Positions 17,117-25,859 of a stretch of 64,000 bases of DNA are shown one piece after another. A model generated the notes under the pieces. It worked only from the letters and a program-made list of their open reading frames with translations. It was not told the DNA's origin and did not search any database. Both the position numbers and the translations under genes were made by a program. The number at the start of each line of letters is the position of its first letter. Position 1 is the stretch's first letter. The stretch comes from Saccharothrix sp. S26 (GTDB lineage: Bacteria > Actinomycetota > Actinomycetes > Mycobacteriales > Pseudonocardiaceae), in assembly GCF_021390395.1 (NCBI RefSeq), contig NZ_JAJUWT010000030.1:50947-114946 (forward strand), given 5' to 3'.

Positions 17117-17140
17117 ACGGCCGGACGGCAGACCGGCCGT
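17117..17140. promoter_or_regulatory. Inverted repeat in the LysE/ROK divergent promoter region
   Basis: ACGGCCGG (17117-17124) and CCGGCCGT (17133-17140) are perfect 8-bp arms with an 8-bp spacer, ending 11 bp before the ROK start. The following TAAATTAAGG is the only A/T-rich patch and may hold the -10 region or ribosome site. This is a candidate autoregulatory operator for the ROK repressor. Confidence 0.45.
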
Positions 17141-17151
17141 AAATTAAGGCC

Positions 17152-18357
17152 ATGAGCAGCGCGACGGGCAGCGGCCAGCAGCCGCGGGTGGTCTCGGGCA
17201 GGCAGTCGGAGCTGCTCGGCCTGCTCCGCGACGAGGGCGCGATGTCCCGGGTCGCGCTGGGCGAACGCCTGGGGCTGCCGCGCGCCAAGCTGACCGCCGA
17301 GCTGGCCCGGCTGGTGGACGTCGGCCTGGCCCAGATCGGCGGACCGGCGGCCAGTCGCGGCGGGCGGCGGTCGACGCTCGTCCACCTCGCCGACGACCTG
17401 CGCGTGCTGGGCGTGGACGTGGGCGCGACGTCGGTGACGGTCGCGGTGACCGACGGTCGGTGCGAGGTGCTGGAGAGCCGCAGCGAGGACTGCGACGTGC
17501 GCAGCGGCCCGGCTCAGGTGCTCGGCCGCGTGGCCGAGCTGGCCGACGTCGTCTACGCCAAGGCCCCGGGCCGGCTCATCGGCGCGGGCGTCGGCCTGCC
17601 GGGTCCGGTGAGCTTCCGCGACGGGATGCCGGTCGCGCCGCCGATCATGCCCGGCTGGGACCGCTACCCCGTCCGCGACGAGCTGGCGGGCCGGTGGGGC
17701 TGCCCGGTCACGGTGGACAACGACGTGAACGCCATGGCGCTGGGCGAGCGGCACGCGGGCGTGGCGCGGTCGTTGGAGGACCTGATCTTCGTCAAGGTCG
17801 GCACGGGCATCGGCTGCGGCATCGTGCTGGGCGGCAAGGTGTACCGGGGCGTGGCGGGCACGGCGGGCGACATCGGGCACATCAGGCTGGACGACTTCGG
17901 CCCGGCGTGCGCGTGCGGCGAGGTCGGCTGCCTGGAGGCGTACTTCGGCGGTGCGGCGCTGGCCCGTGACGCCACCACGCTGGCGCGCAGCGGCCGTTCC
18001 GTCGCGCTGGCCACCGCCCTGCACGACAAGGGCGTGCTCACCGCCGAGGACGTCGGCGCGGCCGCCACGTCGGGCGACTTCGCCGCGGCCAACCTGGTGC
18101 GCGAGGGCGGCCGGCGGTTGGGGCACGTGGTCGCGTCCCTGGTCAGCTTCCTGAACCCGGGCATGGTCGTCATCGGCGGCGGCGTGTCGCGGTTGGGCCA
18201 CTCCCTGCTGGCCGAGGTGCGCAGCGCCGTCTACCGCCGCTCGCTGCCGCTGGCCACCGGCAACCTGCCGATCGTGCTGTCGGAGCTGGGCGAGCTGGCC
18301 GGCGTCACGGGCGCGGCCTGGTCCGCCACCGACCGCGCTTTCTCCCCGGCGGGCTGA
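17152..18357 (+). CDS. ROK-family transcriptional regulator
   Basis: A 401-residue NagC/XylR-type sugar-responsive repressor. The N-terminal winged helix runs about 20-75 (MSRVALGERLGLPRAKLTAELARLVDVGLAQ). The ROK sugar-kinase-like fold follows, with LGVDVGATSVTVAVTD, GVGLPGPVSF, VDNDVNAMALGE, the glycine-rich VGTGIGCGIVLGG and the zinc-binding signature CACGEVGCLE. All canonical features are intact, so it should bind a sugar or sugar phosphate. It heads a carbohydrate region with a second ROK gene, a Gfo/Idh/MocA enzyme and an isomerase. Confidence 0.88.
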   Translation: MSSATGSGQQPRVVSGRQSELLGLLRDEGAMSRVALGERLGLPRAKLTAELARLVDVGLAQIGGPAASRGGRRSTLVHLADDLRVLGVDVGATSVTVAVTDGRCEVLESRSEDCDVRSGPAQVLGRVAELADVVYAKAPGRLIGAGVGLPGPVSFRDGMPVAPPIMPGWDRYPVRDELAGRWGCPVTVDNDVNAMALGERHAGVARSLEDLIFVKVGTGIGCGIVLGGKVYRGVAGTAGDIGHIRLDDFGPACACGEVGCLEAYFGGAALARDATTLARSGRSVALATALHDKGVLTAEDVGAAATSGDFAAANLVREGGRRLGHVVASLVSFLNPGMVVIGGGVSRLGHSLLAEVRSAVYRRSLPLATGNLPIVLSELGELAGVTGAAWSATDRAFSPAG

Positions 18358-18420
18358 CCCCGGGTCGGCTCGCCTCGGCGGCGTCCACGCCCTCGAACGG
18401 CCGGTGCGGACGCCCGTGCC

Positions 18421-18585
18421 GCGGTGTTCGCCGACGCGGTGCTGTGCGCCGCCGACCTGACCGGTGCCGACCTGACCGGCGTCAGGGCGAGGAGCGCCGA
18501 CTTCGCCGACGCGGCCCTCGGTCATGACGTCGATCCGGTTTCCTCCGCTTCTGTCTGTACCGAACGTACTTTCGCAACGAACTGA
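18421..18585 (+). pseudogene. Remnant of a pentapeptide-repeat protein
   Basis: In the 352-bp gap between the two ROK genes one frame reads AVFAD-AVLCA-ADLTG-ADLTG-VRARS-ADFAD-AALGH, seven consecutive five-residue units with the A(D/N)LxX pattern of pentapeptide-repeat proteins. It then runs into a non-repeat tail and a stop at 18583. There is no convincing start codon with a ribosome site and the frame upstream is not repeat-like, so this is a fragment of a larger gene. Confidence 0.55.
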
Positions 18586-18611
18586 CAAAAGTCGACGGAA
18601 GTTCTTGTCAG
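18582..18611. promoter_or_regulatory. Inverted repeat in front of the second ROK gene
   Basis: CTGACAA (18582-18588) and TTGTCAG (18605-18611) are perfect inverted arms 16 bp apart; a further partial copy, ACTGTCAG, is at 18624-18631. The set lies 80-130 bp before the ROK start at 18710, in a lower-GC stretch suited to a promoter. It is a candidate operator for a dimeric ROK repressor. Confidence 0.5.
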
Positions 18612-18709
18612 GTCGCGCGCCCAACTGTCAGGATCTGCCGCAACTCACCCTTCGAACGTGAGCTGGGCCACCTGGTTCGATCGACTCCCTCGACGAAGTC
18701 GGAGCCGCG

Positions 18710-19891
18710 ATGCAGGCGCAGACCGAAGGCAGGCGCGACGCCAACCTCGCCCTCCTCCTGCGCGCCCTGCGCGCCCGGGGCCCCCTGTCGCGCACCCAGC
18801 TGGCCGACTGGTCGGGCCTGTCCAAGGCCACCGTCGCCCCGCTGCTGACCGACCTCGAACACCGCGGCCTGGTGGAACGGGCGGGCACCACGACCACCCA
18901 GGGCAGGCCCGGGCGGCTGGTGCGGCTGCGGCCGGGGGCGGTGTGCGGGATCGGGCTGGACGTGCGGCCCGGGCACCTCGGCGTGACGGTCACCGACCTG
19001 ACCGGCGAGACGCGCGTGCGCCGTCAGGTCGCGTGCGACACCGGCGTCCCCGAGCACGCCTTGGACCGGCTCGCCGACCTGACCCGCCGCGTGCTCGACG
19101 ACGTGCCGCGGGCGGGCTGGGCCGGGGTCACGGTCGCGATCCCCGGCCGGGTCGACCGCGTCACGGGCACGGCCACCTCCGCCCGGCTGCGCTGGCGCGA
19201 CGTGGCCGTGGTCGACGGGCTGGCCGCGCGGACCGGCCTGCCGATCGGCCGGCTCGACCTCGACACCGAGGCCAACCTCGCCGCCTGCGCCGAGCACGAC
19301 CGCGACCCGGTCGACGACCTCGTCTACCTGACCGGCGACCACGACGTGACCGCGGCCGTGATCGCCAACGGCGCGCTGGTGCGCGGCGCGGACGACCACG
19401 CGGGCGAGGTGGGCCACCTGGCGCTGGACCCGCTCGGCGGCACGTACTGCGCGTGCGGCCGGCGCGGCTGCTGGGCGACGCAGGTGGGGTTGGACGCGTT
19501 CCTGCACGCCTGCGCGCCCCACCACGACCGGGTGCACGACCCCGCGCTGTCGCCGGGCGAGCGCATGACGATCGTGCGCACCCGGGCCGAACGCGGTGAC
19601 GCCCGCACCCTCGACGCGCTGCACCGCACGGCCGAGGCCCTGGCCCGCGGGCTGGCGGTCCTCACCACGCTGCTGGACCCGGGCAAGATCGTGCTCGGCG
19701 GCTACTTCGCCGCCCTGCGGGACTGGCTGGTCCCGCCGCCGCGGCACGGCGGGACCGCGGTCACCGCCTCCACGCTCGGCTTCGCGGCCGGTGGCGTGGG
19801 CGCGGCACTGGCCGCGGTGCGCCGGGTGCTGGACGACCCGGCCGCACTGCCGGTCGAGGCCGGCGGTCCACGCGGCGGGGGTCCGGCGTGA
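18710..19891 (+). CDS. ROK-family transcriptional regulator (second copy)
   Basis: A 393-residue XylR/NagC-like repressor. HTH at about 20-70 (LSRTQLADWSGLSKATVAPLLTDLEHRGLV), then the ROK domain: GIGLDVRPGHLGVTVTD, VTVAIPGRVDR, LDTEANLAACAEH, EVGHLALDPLGGTYCACGRRGCW (zinc motif CxCGxxGC) and LDPGKIVLGGYF. The second ATP-site glycine loop is weak, as is usual in regulatory ROKs. GGAG lies 5 nt before the ATG. The next gene starts 4 bp before its stop (GTGA), so it regulates or once regulated a co-transcribed sugar ABC transporter, now reduced to a chimera. Confidence 0.88.
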   Translation: MQAQTEGRRDANLALLLRALRARGPLSRTQLADWSGLSKATVAPLLTDLEHRGLVERAGTTTTQGRPGRLVRLRPGAVCGIGLDVRPGHLGVTVTDLTGETRVRRQVACDTGVPEHALDRLADLTRRVLDDVPRAGWAGVTVAIPGRVDRVTGTATSARLRWRDVAVVDGLAARTGLPIGRLDLDTEANLAACAEHDRDPVDDLVYLTGDHDVTAAVIANGALVRGADDHAGEVGHLALDPLGGTYCACGRRGCWATQVGLDAFLHACAPHHDRVHDPALSPGERMTIVRTRAERGDARTLDALHRTAEALARGLAVLTTLLDPGKIVLGGYFAALRDWLVPPPRHGGTAVTASTLGFAAGGVGAALAAVRRVLDDPAALPVEAGGPRGGGPA

Positions 19892-21048
19892 CGTTGCTCC
19901 GGATGACCGGCATCGGCAAGGTGTTCCCCGGCGTGCGGACGCCGGACCGGGTGGACCTGGAGGTCGCCGAGGGCGAGGTGCACCGCCTGCTCGGCCAGAA
20001 CGGTGCGGGCAAGTCGACCCTGATCAAGGTGCTCGCGGGCGCGCACCAGCCCGACGACGGCGAAATCACGTGGCGTGGCGCGAAGACCGCGCTGCCGTCG
20101 CCGGTGGCGGCGCTGCGGCTGGGCATCGCGACCATGTACCAGGAGCTGGACCTGGTGCCGGACCTCCCGGTGGCGGAGAACGTGGTGCTGGGCCACGAGC
20201 CGGCCCGGTTCGGCTTCACCCGCCGCCGGGCGGCCCGCGACCTCGCCCGGGCGTTGATGGCACGCCTGGGCCACCCGGAGATCGGGCCGGACCGCGAGGT
20301 GGGGCGGTTGTCGGCCGCCGGACAGCAGCTGGTGTCCATGGCCCGCGCCCTCGCGCGCGACGCCCGGTTGATCGTGATGGACGAGCCGACCGCCGCGCCG
20401 GCCGCCGACGAGGTGGACAACCTGTTCCGCGTCACCCCGCTGGCCTACCGGCTGTGGATCGGCGGTGACAACTACCGCAGGGGCGTCAACGCGGGCGAGT
20501 ACATCGCCGCCCGGATGAAGGCCGGGAACATCGCCGACCCGATCATCGGCGAGGTCGCGGGCATCGACTCGCTGCCACTCACCCAGGAACGCAGCCAGGG
20601 CTTCCGCGACGCGTCGCAGCGCGCCGGCTTCTCCGTCGGCCCGCGCGTCTCGGCGTCGTTCACCTCGGAGTCCGGCGAGCAGCAGACGGCCAACCTGCTC
20701 CAGTCCGCGCCGGAGCTGGACGCGCTGTGGGACCACGACGACGACCAGGGCATCGGCGTGATGGCGGCGATCGACAGCGCCGGCCGCGAGGAGTTCGTCA
20801 TGGTCGGCGGCGCGGGCTCGCGCAACATGATGGACCTGATCAAGGCCGACAGCGGCGTGGTGAAGGCGACCGTGCTCTACAGCCCGTCGATGGCGTCCTC
20901 CGCGATCGCCCTGGCCCGCCTGCTCGGCCAGGCCAAGGGCATCGGGGACGTGGCCGAGCACGACATCCCCGCGTCCATCACCACCTACTCCGCCGTGGTG
21001 ACCAAGGAGAACGTCGACCAGTACCTCGACGTCGGCTTCGACTCCTGA
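19888..21048 (+). pseudogene. In-frame chimera of a sugar ABC-ATPase N-terminus and a sugar-binding-protein C-terminus
   Basis: A 386-codon open frame made of two unrelated pieces. Residues 1 to about 179 are the first half of an RbsA/MglA-type sugar ATPase: Walker A GQNGAGKST, Q-loop MYQELDLVPD, a degraded signature LSAAGQQLVSMARAL, Walker B LIVMDEPTAA and DEVDNLFRV. From TPLAYRLWIGGDNYRRGVNAG (about 180) to the end it is the C-terminal half of a periplasmic sugar-binding protein, ending ENVDQYLDVGFDS. The rest of the ATPase, any permease and the binding protein's signal and N-lobe are missing. A single deletion across an rbsACB-like operon explains this. The product cannot be a working transporter part. 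Confidence 0.85.
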
Positions 21049-21088
21049 TCACGGGCTGGTTCGACACCGCTGCTGCGAAAGGCTGCTG

Positions 21089-22228
21089 ATGACGGAAGAG
21101 ATCGGCGTGGGCATGGTCGGCCACGCGTTCATGGGCGCGGTGCACTCGCACGCCTGGCGCAACGTCCACCGGTTCTTCGACGTGCCCCTGACGCCCCGCC
21201 TGGCCGTGCTCGGCGGCCGTGACCCGGCGCGCACCAAGGAAGCCGCGGCGAAGTACGGCTGGGCGGCCGTGGAGACCGACTGGCGCGCGCTCGTGGCCCG
21301 GGACGACGTGCACCTCGTCGACATCTGCACGCCCGGTGACACGCACGCCGAGATCGCGCTGGCCGCGCTCGCCGCCGGCAAGCACGTGCTGTGCGAGAAG
21401 CCGCTGGCCAACACGGTGGCCGAGGCCGAGGCGATGGCCGCGGCGGCACGGGAGGCCGCCGCGCGCGGTGTCCGCTCGATGGTGGCGTTCAACTACCGGC
21501 GGGTGCCCGCGATCGCGTTGGCCCGCAGGCTGGTCGAGGAGGGCCGGATCGGCGAGGTCCGGCACGTGCGGGCGGTGTACCTGCAGGACTGGCTGTCAGA
21601 CCCGGCGTCGCCGATGACCTGGCGGTTGCGCAAGGAGAAGGCCGGGTCCGGCGCGTTGGGCGACCTGGGCGCGCACATCGTGGACGCCGCGCAGTACGTC
21701 ACCGGCGACCTGATCACCGGGGTCGGCGCCACCACCGAGACGTTCGTCCGGTCGCGGCCCGACGGCGACGGGGTCGGCGAGGTGACCGTGGACGACGCGG
21801 CCGTGTTCCTGGCCCGCTTCTCGTCCGGCGCGCTGGGCACGTTCGAGGCGACCCGGTACGCGCTGGGCCGCAAGAACGCGATGCGGCTGGAGGTCAACGG
21901 CACGCGCGGCAGCCTGGCGTTCGACTTCGAGTCGATGAACGAGCTGTCGGTGTTCTCGGCCGACGACGGCCCGGCGGCCGGGTTCCGGCGGATCCTGGTC
22001 ACCGAGGCCGACCACCCGTACGTGGGCGCGTGGTGGCCGCCGGGTCACCTGCTCGGCTACGAGCACACGTTCACGCACGAGGCGGCGGACTTCCTGACGG
22101 CTGTCGGCGACGGTGTCGACCCGGCGCCGAGCTTCGCCGACGGGCTGCGGGTGCAGCGGGTGCTGGCCGCCGTGGAGGAGAGCGCCGCGCAGAGGTCGAC
22201 CTGGACCACGATTGGAGAGTCGCGATGA
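21089..22228 (+). CDS. Gfo/Idh/MocA-family NAD(P)-dependent oxidoreductase
   Basis: A 379-residue sugar or inositol dehydrogenase. The N-terminal Rossmann domain starts GVGMVGHAFMGAVHSHAW, includes DICTPGDTHAEIALAALAAG and the signature CEKPLANT (catalytic Lys). The C-terminal alpha/beta domain contains SGALGDLGAHIVDAAQYVTG with the substrate-binding Asp-His pair. Its stop overlaps the ATG of the following isomerase (ATGA), a common pairing in myo-inositol, scyllo-inositol or rare-sugar catabolism. It lies 40 bp after the broken ABC remnant and probably belonged to the same operon. Confidence 0.9.
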   Translation: MTEEIGVGMVGHAFMGAVHSHAWRNVHRFFDVPLTPRLAVLGGRDPARTKEAAAKYGWAAVETDWRALVARDDVHLVDICTPGDTHAEIALAALAAGKHVLCEKPLANTVAEAEAMAAAAREAAARGVRSMVAFNYRRVPAIALARRLVEEGRIGEVRHVRAVYLQDWLSDPASPMTWRLRKEKAGSGALGDLGAHIVDAAQYVTGDLITGVGATTETFVRSRPDGDGVGEVTVDDAAVFLARFSSGALGTFEATRYALGRKNAMRLEVNGTRGSLAFDFESMNELSVFSADDGPAAGFRRILVTEADHPYVGAWWPPGHLLGYEHTFTHEAADFLTAVGDGVDPAPSFADGLRVQRVLAAVEESAAQRSTWTTIGESR

Positions 22229-23229
22229 GCCGACCGGTCACGCTGTTCACCGGCCAGTGGGCCGACCTGCCGTTCGAGGAGGTGTGCCGGCTGGCTTCCG
22301 GGTGGGGTTACGACGGGCTGGAGATCGCCTGCTCGGGTGACCACTTCGAGGTGGACAGGGCGTTGGCGGACGACGACTACGTGCCCGCGAAGCGGGCGGT
22401 GTTGGAGAAGTACGGGCTGGGCGTGTGGGCGATCTCGAACCACCTGGTCGGGCAGGCGGTGTGCGACGACCCGATCGACTTCCGCCACCAGGCGATCCTG
22501 CCCGCCCGGATCTGGGGTGACGGCTCGCCGGAGGGTGTGCGGGAGCGGGCGGCCGCGGAGATGGCCGACACGGCCCGCGCGGCGGCACGGCTGGGCGTGG
22601 GCACCGTGGTCGGGTTCACCGGCTCGTCGATCTGGAAGTACGTGGCGATGTTCCCGCCGGTGTCGCGGGCGGTGATCGACGAGGGGTACGCCGACTTCGC
22701 CCGCCGGTGGAACCCGATCCTGGACGTGTTCGACGAGGTGGGGGTGCGGTTCGCGCACGAGGTGCACCCGTCGGAGATCGCGTACGACTACTGGACGACG
22801 CGGCGGGCGCTGGCCGCGGTGGGCGACCGGCCGGCGTTCGGCCTGAACTGGGATCCGTCGCACTTCGTGTGGCAGGACCTGGACCCGGTCGGGTTCATCC
22901 TCGACTTCGCCGACCGGATCTACCACGTGGACTGCAAGGACACGAAGAAGCGGTTCGACGGGCGCAACGGCCGGCTGGGGTCGCACCTGGCGTGGGCGGA
23001 CCCGCGGCGCGGCTGGGACTTCGTCTCCACCGGGCACGGTGACGTGCCGTGGGAGGAGTCGTTCCGGGCGTTGAACGCGATCGGCTACACCGGGCCCGTC
23101 TCGGTGGAGTGGGAGGACGCCGGCATGGACCGGCTGCGCGGCGCGGAGGAGGCGGTCGGGTTCATCCGGCGGCACCTGTTCGACCCGCCCGCGGCCCCGT
23201 TCGACGCCGCGTTCAGCACGGGGGAGTGA
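22225..23229 (+). CDS. Sugar phosphate isomerase/epimerase (xylose isomerase-like TIM barrel)
   Basis: A 334-residue AP-endonuclease-2-like TIM barrel, the fold of IolE/IolI and related keto-sugar epimerases. Metal-binding acidic and His residues are visible in RFAHEVHPSEIAYD, GLNWDPSHFVWQ, YHVDCKDTKKRF and PVSVEWEDAGMDR, the classic Glu-Asp-His-Glu set. The 4-bp overlap with the dehydrogenase gene shows they are translated together and probably act in one pathway. Which sugar is isomerised cannot be told. Confidence 0.88.
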   Translation: MSRPVTLFTGQWADLPFEEVCRLASGWGYDGLEIACSGDHFEVDRALADDDYVPAKRAVLEKYGLGVWAISNHLVGQAVCDDPIDFRHQAILPARIWGDGSPEGVRERAAAEMADTARAAARLGVGTVVGFTGSSIWKYVAMFPPVSRAVIDEGYADFARRWNPILDVFDEVGVRFAHEVHPSEIAYDYWTTRRALAAVGDRPAFGLNWDPSHFVWQDLDPVGFILDFADRIYHVDCKDTKKRFDGRNGRLGSHLAWADPRRGWDFVSTGHGDVPWEESFRALNAIGYTGPVSVEWEDAGMDRLRGAEEAVGFIRRHLFDPPAAPFDAAFSTGE

Positions 23230-23233
23230 CCGG

Positions 23234-23267
23234 GTCGGGCGCCCGCCCCGCCCGGCGGGCGCCCGAC
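23234..23267. terminator. Strong bidirectional terminator
   Basis: A perfect 14-bp inverted repeat (23234-23247 with 23254-23267, loop CCGCCC), all but a few bases G-C. It fills the 38-bp gap between the stops of the isomerase and the convergent P450, so it can end both transcripts. Confidence 0.8.
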
Positions 23268-24437
23268 CTACCAGGTGACCGGCAGCGCGCGCAGGCCGTA
23301 GATCGGGGCGTCGAAGGCGAACTCGACCTCCTCGAACGGCACGGCCAGGCGCAGGTCCGGCAGTTCGGTCACCAGGGTGCGCAGCGCGACCCGCATCTCC
23401 AGGCGCGCCAACAGGTGCCCGACGCACTGGTGCACCCCGCTGCCGAACGCCAGGTGCGCCCGCGCGTCGCGCCGCAGGTCGAGCCGGTCCGGGTCGGGGA
23501 ACGCGGCCGGATCCCGGTTGGCGGCGAACAGCGACGCGATCACGCCCTCGCCCGCAGCGAGCGCCGTCCCGCCGACCGTGGCCGCGCCCGCGACCGCCCG
23601 CACCACACCGTGGTGCACGGGGCTGAGGAACCGCAGCAGCTCCTCCACGGCGTCGTCCACCAGGTCGGGCGAGGCGACCAGGGCCTGCCACCACTGCCGG
23701 TCCCGCAGCAGCGCCAGCACCGACAGCGCGATCGAGTTGGCCGTCGTCTCGTGCCCGCCGACGAGCAGCAGCACGGTCATCCCGACCGCCTCCTCGTCGC
23801 TGAGCCCCGGCTCCCGCACCAGGCGGCTGATCAGGTCGTCCCGGGGCGTGCGGCGGCGGGACCGGATCAGGTCGGCCAGGTAGGCGTGCAGCTCGTCCAA
23901 CGCCTCCCGCACCTGCTCGGCCGGCCGCGACCGGTCCAGGTGGGTGCGGCTGCGGGTGGAGAAGAACGCCTGGTCGGACACCGGCACGCCGAGCAGCAGG
24001 CAGATCACGTCCGACGGCACGGGCAGCGCGAACGCCGCCACCAGGTCCGCGGGTCGCGGCCCGGACCGCAGCGCGGCCAACCGCTCCCGGGTGATCCGCT
24101 CCACGTCGGGCCGCAGCGCCCGCATCCGCCGCACGGTGAACTCGCCGGTGAGCAGCCGCCGGTACCGGGTGTGCTCGGGCGGGTCGGTGACCAGGAAGCT
24201 GCCCGGCGCGGCCTTGCGGTCCACCACCGGCCGCAGCTGCGGGAACCCCGGCGTGCCCGGGTCCGACGAGAACCGGCCGTGGTCGCGCAGCACCGCCCGC
24301 ACGTCGTCGTACCGCGTCACGAGGTGCGCCTGCTGGCCGTGCCGCAACGACACCGGGCACACGGGTGCCCGCTCCCGCAGCCGCGCGAACTCGGCGGGCG
24401 GGTCGAACCCGGGACGACGCGTGATCGGGTAGTCCAT
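23268..24437 (-). CDS. Cytochrome P450
   Basis: A 389-residue soluble bacterial P450 that inserts one oxygen atom using external ferredoxin electrons. I-helix oxygen-activating motif GGHETTANS, K-helix ExxR in VEELLRFLSP, and the heme loop FGSGVHQCVGHLLAR with the thiolate cysteine. The ATG at 24437 gives a normal-length enzyme; the longer frame above it is a shadow of the opposite gene. No ferredoxin or reductase gene is adjacent. It is divergent from a membrane protein 55 bp away and is not clearly part of a pathway in this window. Confidence 0.93.
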   Translation of the reverse strand: MDYPITRRPGFDPPAEFARLRERAPVCPVSLRHGQQAHLVTRYDDVRAVLRDHGRFSSDPGTPGFPQLRPVVDRKAAPGSFLVTDPPEHTRYRRLLTGEFTVRRMRALRPDVERITRERLAALRSGPRPADLVAAFALPVPSDVICLLLGVPVSDQAFFSTRSRTHLDRSRPAEQVREALDELHAYLADLIRSRRRTPRDDLISRLVREPGLSDEEAVGMTVLLLVGGHETTANSIALSVLALLRDRQWWQALVASPDLVDDAVEELLRFLSPVHHGVVRAVAGAATVGGTALAAGEGVIASLFAANRDPAAFPDPDRLDLRRDARAHLAFGSGVHQCVGHLLARLEMRVALRTLVTELPDLRLAVPFEEVEFAFDAPIYGLRALPVTW

Positions 24438-24492
24438 GGTGCTCGACACTATCGCCGCCGGACCGCGTGTCGATCGTGCGAGCATCTCGACC

Positions 24493-25500
24493 ATGAGCCG
24501 GGGGGCAGGGCTGGTGGGTGGGACTTCCGCGCCGGTGCTGGAGTGGGAGTCGGTGCGGCGGTGGGCGGGACCGGCGTGGCGGGTCGGCCGGGTGGTGCTG
24601 ACCGTCGTGCTCTGGGTGGTCGCGTTGGTGATCGCGCTGAGCACGGACGGCTTGGGCGTCCCCCTGCCGGTCACGTTGGTCGTGCTGGCCACCCCGGTCG
24701 TGCTGGTCGCCAGGCCCCGGCTGGGCTGTGCCGTCGCGATCGGCGCGGCGGCCCTGCTGGCGGCGGCCGGTGAACCGCCGACGGTCGTCGTCCCGTTCGC
24801 CGTGCACGCCGCGTACTGCACGTACTCGCTGGCGCGGCTCGTGATCGGCGCTGTGCGGCAACGGCGCGTGTTCGCCGAGCTCGCCGTGCCCGTGACGGTC
24901 ACCCTGCCCGAGGGCGACCCGCTGGTGCGGCACACGCCGCGCCTGCGGCTGGGCCTGATCTGGACGATGCTGATCACGGCCGCCGTGCTCGCGGTGTGGG
25001 CGTGGCTGGGCGAGCACCCGACCCTGTGGGCGGCGGCGGGCGTGCTCGGGTCCGTGGTCGTCGTCCAGCTCGCCCGCCTCACCGCCGCACGGCTCGCGCC
25101 GCGCCGGCTGCTCGGCCGTCCCGCGCCCGCCGTGCGGGTGACGGTCACCTTCCACCCGGGGTCGCGCCTGACCGTGCACACCGCGGACCGGCACCGCGGG
25201 CAGGTGGCGTCGGTGCCGCTCGACGCCATCGTCCTGCGGCCGGAGGACGCGCGGGCACCCGACGTCCTCGCGGCGAGCGCCTCGATCGACCTCTACGCGG
25301 CCACCCCGCCGGCGGCCGACCTGTTCCCGGCCACCGTCGTCGGCGACTTCCGGGCCGGCGGGTACGTCCTCGTCGTCACCGACCACGGCGTGCTGCTGCC
25401 CGGTGGCCCGGTGCGCGCGGAGGTCGGCGACGAACCGATCGGGATCCCGCCGACGCTGGTCGACGGCCGGGCGTGGTCGGGCCTGAGGCGTCCGACCTAG
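24493..25500 (+). CDS. Multi-pass membrane protein of unknown function
   Basis: A 335-residue protein I do not recognise. About six hydrophobic segments in the first 200 residues (for example VGRVVLTVVLWVVALVIALST, LPVTLVVLATPVVLVA, LGLIWTMLITAAVLAVWAWLG) are followed by a cytosolic or external C-terminal region of about 130 residues rich in beta strands (VRVTVTFHPGSRLTVHTA, SVPLDAIVLRPE, GGYVLVVTDHGVLLPGG). I choose the ATG at 24493; an upstream in-frame ATG overlaps the P450 start codon on the other strand and adds non-family residues. Confidence 0.7.
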   Translation: MSRGAGLVGGTSAPVLEWESVRRWAGPAWRVGRVVLTVVLWVVALVIALSTDGLGVPLPVTLVVLATPVVLVARPRLGCAVAIGAAALLAAAGEPPTVVVPFAVHAAYCTYSLARLVIGAVRQRRVFAELAVPVTVTLPEGDPLVRHTPRLRLGLIWTMLITAAVLAVWAWLGEHPTLWAAAGVLGSVVVVQLARLTAARLAPRRLLGRPAPAVRVTVTFHPGSRLTVHTADRHRGQVASVPLDAIVLRPEDARAPDVLAASASIDLYAATPPAADLFPATVVGDFRAGGYVLVVTDHGVLLPGGPVRAEVGDEPIGIPPTLVDGRAWSGLRRPT

Positions 25501-25859
25501 GTCGTGGCCCGGCGCGACCCGGCCGATCCCGGCGTGCGCGCGGCGCGGCGGAGGGCCGTCCGGTGTCGAGGTCCGCGGGCACCCAGTCGCTGTTCTCCGC
25601 CGCGAGAGGTGGTCCGGCGAGGCGGTCGGCCCAGCCCGCGGCCGGTGCGCGTGCCGCCGTTCGGCCGCACCGACCCGCGCAAGTCCACAAAGGACTGAGG
25701 TGGTCGCCGCCCGAAGTGGCCCTCGGCTCACCTGTGCGGCCGTCCCGCGTGGTGAAGGGACAAACCGCCACCCGAAGTGTTACGACTGAAACGGACGTTC
25801 GAGGGGTCACCCGATCGGGTACCCGGTCGCCGGACGTGCGCGCGACGTTGGGAGCACGG
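25501..25859. other. 359-bp gap without a supportable gene
   Basis: Open frames on both strands are Arg/Pro/Gly-rich with codon use that does not match the neighbours, and I could identify none. The last 120 bp have lower GC (around AAGTGTTACGACTGAAACGG) and probably hold the promoter of the protein kinase gene. No hairpin with loop under 10 nt stood out. Confidence 0.4.
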
